Positions 1 to 5,671 of a DNA stretch of 7,194 nt are shown here, piece by piece (the first letter of the stretch is position 1; each line of letters opens with the position of its first letter). The stretch comes from an uncultured Porphyromonas sp. GTDB taxonomy: Bacteria; Bacteroidota; Bacteroidia; Bacteroidales; Porphyromonadaceae. A model generated the notes under the pieces. It saw only the letters and a program-made list of their open reading frames with translations. It did not search any database and was not told where the DNA came from. The position numbers were made by a program, and so were the translations under genes. The DNA is taken from contig URKO01000052.1 in NCBI GenBank assembly GCA_900548415.1, forward strand, positions 1-7,194, read 5' to 3'.

Positions 1-1083
1 TTCGGGCAGGTAGACTTGCCACATGTTGTTTTCTTCGTTGGTTATGATTTTGGTCATGGTTGGTCTCTAGGCTCTGAGATCGAGTTTGAGCATGGTGGCA
101 CGGAGAGTGCTGTCGAGATCGAAGAGGAGGAGACTGGCGAGTACGAGTCTGAGATAGAGCGCGGTGGAGAGGTGGCTCTCGAGCAGTTTTGGCTACAGAA
201 GAGCTTTTCACCAGCGCTCAACCTGCGCATCGGACACATGGTGGTGCCTGTCGGAGCAACCAATGCGTATCACATGCCGACGGAGTTCTTTACGGTCTAC
301 CGCCCCGAGGGTGAGAACACGATCCTGCCCTGCACATGGCATGAGACGGGTATAGGCCTGTGGGGTAAGCTGCCCAACTGGCGTTACGAGGTGATGGGCA
401 TCGCCGGGCTAGATGCTGACCGCTTTAACAATAAGGACTGGATCCATGGCGGTGCGGGGAGTCCCTACGAGTTTAAGATGGCGACAAACTATGCCTGCGC
501 TATGCGCGTGGACAACTACTCGGTACGCAACCTGCGCCTCAGCCTGAGTGGCTACGTCGGGACGAGCGGTCGCAACACGCTCAATGCGACAAATAAGTAT
601 GACCATATCAAGGGGCTCGTCTGTATCGGAGCTTTTGACTTCCAGTATGCCAATCCGCAGCTTATCTTGCGAGGCAATGTGGACTACGGACATCTAGGCG
701 ACTCGATGGAGATCACGAAGGCTAATCGTACGACCCGCAAGGACTCACCCTCACCCAAGAATAGTGTTGCCAAGGCGGCTCTAGCTGCTGGCCTGGAGGG
801 TGGATATGATCTCTTCTCAGCCTCGGCCAAGCTACGTCAGCTCAAGCAGCGCCTCTACCTCTTCGGACGGTATGACTACTACGACTCCATGTTTCAAGTA
901 GTCCCTAGTATGACCGACGAGCCGGAGTGGGAGCGACAGAAGTTTACCGTCGGACTGAACTACTACCCGATCCCTGAGATCGTCATCAAGGCTGAGTATA
1001 GTCATCGTATGCTGCACAAGCAGTACAACGATGAGCCGACGATCAGCCTCGGTATTGCCTACTTTGGCATGTTTCACTTCTAG
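1..1083 (+). CDS. Outer-membrane porin-like beta-barrel protein, 5' end missing
   Basis: The reading frame is open through the left edge (FGQVDLPHVV...), so this is the last 360 residues of a longer gene; the TTG at 16 is only an internal Leu codon. The protein is rich in alternating polar/aromatic strands and ends in a terminal Phe (YFGMFHF), as expected for an outer-membrane beta barrel recognised by the BAM machinery. An acidic segment lies at visible residues 35-55, followed by a segment containing RPEGENTILPCTWHETG (101-117), which I recognise from Bacteroidota porins of the phosphate-selective porin O/P-like type. The substrate cannot be read from the sequence; 'phosphate-selective' is only a family label. 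A single Cys sits in LPCTWHETG. The gene ends 31 bases before the imelysin gene, so the two are probably cotranscribed and the porin may admit the ligand handled by the downstream lipoproteins (inference). The signal peptide and start lie outside the window. Confidence 0.8.
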   Translation, partial: FGQVDLPHVVFFVGYDFGHGWSLGSEIEFEHGGTESAVEIEEEETGEYESEIERGGEVALEQFWLQKSFSPALNLRIGHMVVPVGATNAYHMPTEFFTVYRPEGENTILPCTWHETGIGLWGKLPNWRYEVMGIAGLDADRFNNKDWIHGGAGSPYEFKMATNYACAMRVDNYSVRNLRLSLSGYVGTSGRNTLNATNKYDHIKGLVCIGAFDFQYANPQLILRGNVDYGHLGDSMEITKANRTTRKDSPSPKNSVAKAALAAGLEGGYDLFSASAKLRQLKQRLYLFGRYDYYDSMFQVVPSMTDEPEWERQKFTVGLNYYPIPEIVIKAEYSHRMLHKQYNDEPTISLGIAYFGMFHF

Positions 1084-1114
1084 ACTCTTTTAATTCAACA
1101 CAATACAGTCAACT

Positions 1115-2260
1115 ATGAATAAGTACACCAACATTTTCAAGATGCTCCTTCTCTCAGTTGTGGGCGTCATCCTGGTCTCTTGTCAAGAGAGCGACGAACC
1201 CAAGGCAAAGCAACTAGACCCAGAGCAGACGGCACTCGTCAAGCAGTTCGTCGAGGGTGTCGTCGTCCCCACCTACAAGTCTCTAGCCGACAATGCTATC
1301 GAGCTGTCTGGGCTTTGCGAGGAGCTGATGAAAAACCCCTCTCAAGAGCTAGTCGACAAGGCTTGCCAGAAGTGGGTCGCAGCTCGTGCTTACTGGGAGC
1401 GTAGTGAGGCTTTTCTCTATGGAGCTGCTGGCGACTACAATATTGATCCGCACATTGACTCTTGGCCTCTGCAAAAGAATCAGCTAGACAACATCCTTAA
1501 GAACAAAGATCTCCTCGATGAGCTCAAGGAGGAGGGAGCCGATGCTACGGGCTTTGCCTCTCTAGGCTACGGTCTACTAGGCTTCCACGCTGTGGAGTAC
1601 ATTATCTTTAGAGATGGTAAGGCTCGCAAGGTTGCTGAGATCACAGAGCCTGAGCGCATCTACAATGCGGCTGTCGCTGAGGATCTAGCTCGTCAGGCTA
1701 CTCGTCTAGAGGCTAGCTGGGCTGGTGTAGACAAGATCTCCGCAGCTAAGAAGAAGACCCTCGAGGATGCTGAGCTCCTCCCCACAATGGACTATGGCGA
1801 GATCATGATAGCCGCTGGTGAGCAGGGCAATACGACCTACAAGAGCCAGAAAGATGCTCTCGTACAGATACTACAAGGTGCGAGCGACATAACCGATGAG
1901 GTGGGTAACACGAAGATTACTGACCCTGTCAACTCGGGCAACGTCCTAGACGTGGAGTCTTGGTACAGCTGGAACTCTATTGAGGACTTCACAGACAACC
2001 TCCGTAGCGTCCGCAACGCTTACTACGGCTCTCTCGACGGCACTGTCCACAATCACTCTCTTGCCACCTACATGGCTCAGCAGCATCCCGAGCTAGACAA
2101 GGAGATCCGCTCTGCTATAGATAATGCGATCAAGACGGTAGCTGCTATGCCAGCACCCTTCCGCAATAACCTAACCAAGGACGCAACCAAGCCCGCCATC
2201 GAGGCGTGCAATGCGCTCCTTGAGAAGATCGATGCAGCTATTGAGGCTGTACAGAAGTAA
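1115..2260 (+). CDS. Imelysin-family (M75-like) lipoprotein, putative iron/haem-binding
   Basis: This is a 381-residue lipoprotein. The N-terminus has Asn/Lys, a hydrophobic core (about 10-21) and the lipobox LVSC with lipidated Cys23. The imelysin fold is indicated by WVAARAYWERSEAFLYG (87-103), NIDPHIDSWPL (109-119), and the family signature GxHxxE as GFHAVEYIIF (Gly156, His158, Glu161). A second conserved block, ESWYSWNSIEDFTDNLR, lies at 281-297. The family includes insulin-cleaving ICMP of Pseudomonas, iron-regulated IrpA and the C-terminal domain of EfeO; many members are thought to bind iron rather than cleave protein, so calling it a peptidase is not justified. The mature N-terminus, CQESDE, is acidic right after the lipidated Cys, resembling the lipoprotein surface-export signal of Bacteroidota. 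There is no Shine-Dalgarno sequence, which is usual in this phylum; ATG 1115 is chosen because it gives a complete signal peptide. It lies between the porin and the di-heme genes, apparently in one operon. Confidence 0.92.
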   Translation: MNKYTNIFKMLLLSVVGVILVSCQESDEPKAKQLDPEQTALVKQFVEGVVVPTYKSLADNAIELSGLCEELMKNPSQELVDKACQKWVAARAYWERSEAFLYGAAGDYNIDPHIDSWPLQKNQLDNILKNKDLLDELKEEGADATGFASLGYGLLGFHAVEYIIFRDGKARKVAEITEPERIYNAAVAEDLARQATRLEASWAGVDKISAAKKKTLEDAELLPTMDYGEIMIAAGEQGNTTYKSQKDALVQILQGASDITDEVGNTKITDPVNSGNVLDVESWYSWNSIEDFTDNLRSVRNAYYGSLDGTVHNHSLATYMAQQHPELDKEIRSAIDNAIKTVAAMPAPFRNNLTKDATKPAIEACNALLEKIDAAIEAVQK

Positions 2261-2274
2261 TCAATAACCAACCG

Positions 2275-2325
2275 TCATAACATCTGCAGGCTTAATCCCT
2301 AGAGTGGAAGCCTGCAGATGTATGA
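2275..2325 (+). promoter_or_regulatory. Long intergenic hairpin upstream of the first di-heme cytochrome gene
   Basis: A perfect 13-base inverted repeat, CATCTGCAGGCTT at 2281-2293 and AAGCCTGCAGATG at 2308-2320, encloses a 14-base loop. Skipping one A at 2280, the stem continues for five more pairs (TCATA 2275-2279 with TATGA 2321-2325), giving 18 pairs with one bulge. No run of T follows (TAGTATTTACG), so it is not a standard intrinsic terminator. It starts 14 bases after the imelysin stop and ends 22 bases before the ATG at 2348. It could stabilise or process the mRNA, attenuate transcription, or modulate ribosome access to the next gene. The inverted repeat is seen directly; its function is inference. 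Confidence 0.75.
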
Positions 2326-2335
2326 TAGTATTTAC

Positions 2336-2342
2336 GAGGAAG
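2336..2342 (+). promoter_or_regulatory. Shine-Dalgarno-like site for the first di-heme gene
   Basis: GAGGAAG lies five bases before the ATG at 2348. Purine-rich sites are uncommon in Bacteroidota, and the other genes here lack one. It supports the start at 2348 over the in-frame ATG at 2318, which lies inside the 3' arm of the hairpin and would put ten charged/polar residues (MYDSIYEEVV) before the signal peptide. Confidence 0.55.
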
Positions 2343-2347
2343 TTGTT

Positions 2348-3946
2348 ATGAACAAGGTATTAAGTATATGTAGCCTGATAGGCTGTCTGGCTCTCCTGAG
2401 TGCATGTAGCTCTGATTGTCCAGATCCAAGCGAAACGAATCCATACGAAGAGCAGTATTACAGCGGAGGAAAGCTAGGCACCGCGTTCAATAACACGGCC
2501 ACCTGTTACGAGCAGTTTACCCCTGCTGTCGAGGAGGCTGGCCTAGTCGCTAGATTTAAGCGGGGAGAGCGACTCTTCGAGAATCCCTTTGACACCTCTA
2601 CCGATCCAAACTTCCCGCTGCGTGGCTTAGGGCCCCTTTGGCTACGTGCTAGCTGTATCGCTTGCCACCCTGGCTACGGTCATGGTGCTAGACAGACCGA
2701 GTACAACTCGAACATCATAGGTAACGGCTATCTACTCGTCCTCACGGACCAAAACGATAACTACCTATCCTCCCTCACAGGTATGCCTCAGACGCAAGCT
2801 GCGCCACCCTTTAAGGCACCACTTGATGAGCGTAAGATCAAGATAGACTGGCTCCCCTACACAGATGAGTGGGGCAATAAGTTTGACGATGGCGAGACCT
2901 ACGACCTCATTTACCCAGAGGTGACCATACCTGAGGATGCCTTCTACGTACCTCTACAGGCCAAGGGCAAGGACATCCCATACTCCGATCTACGCGTCCG
3001 CCTCGAGAGCACCATCGGTATCTACGGCACGGGTCTGCTCGACGCTATCAGTGACGAAGACCTCCGTGCTCAGTATCAGACGGAGGAGAAGCATGGTGCC
3101 AATCTCAATCCCGCTATCTGGAAGGACGGAGACTTCGTTAGGTACTATGTCAATAAAAAGCAGGGCGATGGCACTAAGTACCTGCCCCGCTACACCTATG
3201 GCTTGACACGTGGTAGCATACAGGATGGCCCTGGCGCCAACGCAATCTGGAACATCACCAACGTGACTCGTAGTGATCGTCGCTACCACTACATGACTAC
3301 TACCTATGCTAAGGTAGCTTCCGAAGATCCCGAGGTACAGGCTAAGTTTTATACCTACTATCCAGAGTGGCGGAAGAGCGGAGATGTCAAGAAGGACATC
3401 TACGACTACCTAACCTCTAGTGAGCTCCCAGCCGACATGACCGATGAGGAGTACATTGACTTCATGGTATGGCACCGCGGACTAGCCGTCCCGTCGGCAC
3501 GAGATGCTGATAGCAAAGAGTTCCAACAGGGTAAGAAGCTCTTTGAGGAGATGGGCTGCGCTACCTGCCACCGTCCTACCTGGACCACGGGCGAAGATCA
3601 GATCCGCGACCCGAACAATTTCTTCGTAGGTGCTCGTGCTAGCCTCCTGCCACGCTACCCGCATCAGAAGATCTGGCCCTACACCGATATGATCCAGCAC
3701 CAGCTACAGATGAAGAACAATATCCGCACAGGTTGGTGTCGTACCACTCCACTGTGGGGGCGTGGCCTGAGCATGAAAGCTACTGGAGCTAGCGATCGTC
3801 TACACGACTGCCGTGCACGTACCGTGATCGAGGCGATCATGTGGCACGGTGCTAAGACTAGTGATGCTCGGCCCTCTGTTGAGAAGTTTCGCAAGCTCAG
3901 CAAGGAGGAGCGCAAGGCTGTCGTCACCTTCATCGAGTCGATCTAA
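2348..3946 (+). CDS. Di-heme cytochrome c lipoprotein, DHOR/DUF1111 family (copy 1)
   Basis: The 532-residue protein starts MNKVLSICSL and has a lipobox, LLSAC, with lipidated Cys20. Two covalent haem sites are visible: CIACH (Cys103, Cys106, His107), followed by PGYGHG, and CATCH (Cys404, Cys407, His408), followed by RPTWTTG. The core block IYGTGLLDAI (225-234), the segment WHRGLAVPSARD (375-386) and the C-terminal block PLWGRGL...LHDCRAR...AIMWHGA (468-502) match the di-heme oxidoreductase family (DUF1111, often labelled 'thiol oxidoreductase', related to MauG/CcpA peroxidases). Its substrate is unknown. Two family positions are changed: the usual FRTPPLWG reads CRTTPLWG (Cys464) and the usual LHDGRA reads LHDCRA (Cys488), so a disulfide is possible; Cys24 and Cys53 are also shared with copy 2. 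An in-frame ATG at 2318 is rejected as the start. It sits between imelysin and its paralogue; maturation needs haem attachment outside the cytoplasm, possibly by the ResB-CcsA protein encoded downstream. Confidence 0.9.
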   Translation: MNKVLSICSLIGCLALLSACSSDCPDPSETNPYEEQYYSGGKLGTAFNNTATCYEQFTPAVEEAGLVARFKRGERLFENPFDTSTDPNFPLRGLGPLWLRASCIACHPGYGHGARQTEYNSNIIGNGYLLVLTDQNDNYLSSLTGMPQTQAAPPFKAPLDERKIKIDWLPYTDEWGNKFDDGETYDLIYPEVTIPEDAFYVPLQAKGKDIPYSDLRVRLESTIGIYGTGLLDAISDEDLRAQYQTEEKHGANLNPAIWKDGDFVRYYVNKKQGDGTKYLPRYTYGLTRGSIQDGPGANAIWNITNVTRSDRRYHYMTTTYAKVASEDPEVQAKFYTYYPEWRKSGDVKKDIYDYLTSSELPADMTDEEYIDFMVWHRGLAVPSARDADSKEFQQGKKLFEEMGCATCHRPTWTTGEDQIRDPNNFFVGARASLLPRYPHQKIWPYTDMIQHQLQMKNNIRTGWCRTTPLWGRGLSMKATGASDRLHDCRARTVIEAIMWHGAKTSDARPSVEKFRKLSKEERKAVVTFIESI

Positions 3947-3973
3947 TCTCTAAAGTCTAAACTCTAACTAACT

Positions 3974-4050
3974 TCTACCCCTCTCCTGAGCAAGCATTTG
4001 CTAGAGCAATAGATTATGATGATAGATATGAGCTGTCAGGGGAGGGGAGA
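3974..4050 (+). promoter_or_regulatory. Long intergenic stem-loop between the two di-heme genes
   Basis: CCCCTCTCCTGA (3978-3989) pairs with TCAGGGGAGGGG (4036-4047) with one G-U pair; skipping A3977, TCT (3974-3976) pairs with AGA (4048-4050). The 46-base interior contains a small hairpin, AGCAA-GCAT-TTGCT (3989-4002), which competes for one base with the long stem. No T-run follows (CACATACACCC), arguing against an intrinsic terminator. The structure ends 26 bases before the ATG at 4077. Like the hairpin before copy 1, it has a single bulged A on the 5' arm. It may set relative expression or mRNA stability of the two paralogues (inference). Confidence 0.65.
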
Positions 4051-4076
4051 CACATACACCCAAACACTTTATCCTT

Positions 4077-5645
4077 ATGAAGCACTTAACTACACAGCTA
4101 GCTCTACTAGCACTCATCCTTGCTAGCTTACCAGCTTGTCAGCGGGAGTGTGGTAGCGACACGCCTCAGACGCTCAGCGAGGAGTACTACAGTGGAGGTA
4201 AGCTCGGCACTACCTTCAATAACACCTCCTCCTGCTTCGAGCAGCCCACGGAGGCTATCGCTCTGGCTGGACTAGATGCCAACTTCAAGCAGGGCGAGCG
4301 TCGTTTTGAGACGGCGCATGCTGCTGGCGATGTGCCCGGTCTGACCTTTACGGGGTTGGGACCGCTATATCATCGCACCTCGTGTGAGGCTTGTCACCCC
4401 GGCTATGGACATGGTAGGCGCGTCACACGCTACAATAGTGAGCAGATGGGCAATGGTTGCCTCATCATCGTTACGGACAAAGAGGGTAATATAGCTACTT
4501 CGCTCGGCTTAGTGCCTATGACAGCTGCACTACCTCCCTTCAAGCCGATGATCGACGAAAAGAAGATGACCATCGACTGGCTCCCCTACACGGACGAGTG
4601 GGGCAATAAGTTTGACGATGGCGAGACCTACGACCTCATCTATCCTGAGGTACGCCTGCCCGCAGAGGCGCTCTACTCCCCTTTGGAGGTGAATGGTAAG
4701 CCCTATCCAATAGATCAGGCGGTCGTCACGCTTGAGTCTACCATCGGCATCTACGGCACGGGTCTACTCGATGCGATCAGCGATGAGGATATACGTCAGC
4801 AGTATATCAAGGAGGCTCCGCACACACCGCTTAATCCAGCCATTTGGGCAGGCAACGACTTCGCCCCCACGGGGGTAGACGAGGCAGGGCACCCGATGCG
4901 CTTTGACTATGCGTGTGACTTTACCAAGCTCTCTGCCAATGTGAGCCTATGGGAGGTAACCAACATCATCACGCCGATGTTTCGTAAGTTCTACATACCT
5001 GAGGCTTATGCACGGACAGCGAGCAAAGACCCCGAGGTGCAGGCACAGTTCTACAAATACTTCCCAGAGCGCAAGAAGTCAGGCAATGTGGAGAAGGATA
5101 TCTACGACTTCTTTACAGCTACAGACCTGCCCGTCGAGATGGACGCACAGGCTTGCTACGATCTGATGGTGTGGATACGTGGTCTTGCGGTGCCAGCTGC
5201 GAGAGACATAGACTCCCCCGATGTGCAGCGTGGTAAGCAGCTCTTCACCGAGATAGGCTGTGCCACGTGCCACCGTCCCTCTTGGACTACGGGCGATGAT
5301 GTCGTTGTGGATGTGTATGACCTGACCGAGGGCGGCAAGAAGGCTATGCCTCGCTACCCCAAGCAAAAGATCTGGCCTTATACTGATATGATCCAGCATA
5401 AGCTCCACATGCAAAACGATATCCGCACAGGTTGGTGCCGTACCACACCGCTCTGGGGACGTGGTCTGAGCCAGAAGGCTTCGGGTCACCAGGATCGTCT
5501 GCACGACTGCCGTGCACGCAATGTGATCGAGGCGATCATGTGGCATGGAGCTAAGAATAGTGATGCTCGCTTTACGGTAGAGAAGTTTCGCAAGCTCAAT
5601 CGCCAGGATCGTGAGGCGGTTGTCAAGTTTATCAATGCTGTATAG
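4077..5645 (+). CDS. Di-heme cytochrome c lipoprotein, DHOR/DUF1111 family (copy 2)
   Basis: This 522-residue tandem paralogue of the upstream gene has an N-terminal signal with lipobox LPAC (Cys21). The haem sites are CEACH (Cys103, Cys106, His107) and CATCH (Cys395, Cys398, His399). From about residue 35 to 255 it lines up with copy 1 without an evident gap, so both first haem sites fall at residue 103. The main difference is residues about 258-300, where copy 2 is nine residues shorter and unrelated in detail, and a loop after the second haem (WTTG to PRYP). Conserved family blocks are IYGTGLLDAI (225-234), WIRGLAVPAARD (366-377) and PLWGRGL to WHGA (458-492). It shares the unusual Cys454 (CRTTPLWG) and Cys478 (LHDCRA), plus Cys25 and Cys53; Cys128, Cys280 and Cys360 are not in copy 1. 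No Shine-Dalgarno site is seen. It is followed after 26 bases by the ResB-CcsA gene. The reaction is unknown; peroxidase or electron-transfer activity is plausible from the family. Confidence 0.9.
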   Translation: MKHLTTQLALLALILASLPACQRECGSDTPQTLSEEYYSGGKLGTTFNNTSSCFEQPTEAIALAGLDANFKQGERRFETAHAAGDVPGLTFTGLGPLYHRTSCEACHPGYGHGRRVTRYNSEQMGNGCLIIVTDKEGNIATSLGLVPMTAALPPFKPMIDEKKMTIDWLPYTDEWGNKFDDGETYDLIYPEVRLPAEALYSPLEVNGKPYPIDQAVVTLESTIGIYGTGLLDAISDEDIRQQYIKEAPHTPLNPAIWAGNDFAPTGVDEAGHPMRFDYACDFTKLSANVSLWEVTNIITPMFRKFYIPEAYARTASKDPEVQAQFYKYFPERKKSGNVEKDIYDFFTATDLPVEMDAQACYDLMVWIRGLAVPAARDIDSPDVQRGKQLFTEIGCATCHRPSWTTGDDVVVDVYDLTEGGKKAMPRYPKQKIWPYTDMIQHKLHMQNDIRTGWCRTTPLWGRGLSQKASGHQDRLHDCRARNVIEAIMWHGAKNSDARFTVEKFRKLNRQDREAVVKFINAV

Positions 5646-5671
5646 CTTCACACACTAGATACTATATAAAT

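Noticed and set aside
16..18. TTG at 16 as the start of the porin gene
   Set aside because: The frame is open upstream to the window edge, the following sequence already reads as barrel strands, and there is no signal peptide.
2275..2325. Intrinsic terminator after the imelysin gene
   Set aside because: The stem is strong but is followed by TAGTATTTACG rather than a T-run, and the next gene begins 22 bases later in the same direction.
2318..2347. ATG at 2318 as the start of the first di-heme gene
   Set aside because: It lies in the 3' arm of a strong hairpin and adds MYDSIYEEVV before an otherwise complete lipoprotein signal; the ATG at 2348 has a Shine-Dalgarno-like GAGGAAG at good spacing.
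3994..4000. Possible Bacteroidota -7 promoter element (TAnnTTTG-like, GCATTTG) before the second di-heme gene
   Set aside because: The TA of the consensus is missing (AGCATTTG) and no TTG element is seen at the right upstream distance; it lies in the loop region of the stem structure.
5079..5651. 190-codon open frame on the - strand opposite the second di-heme gene
   Set aside because: It lies entirely antisense to the haem-binding half of a clearly coding gene, shows no recognisable domain, and is a by-product of codon bias in a GC-moderate genome.
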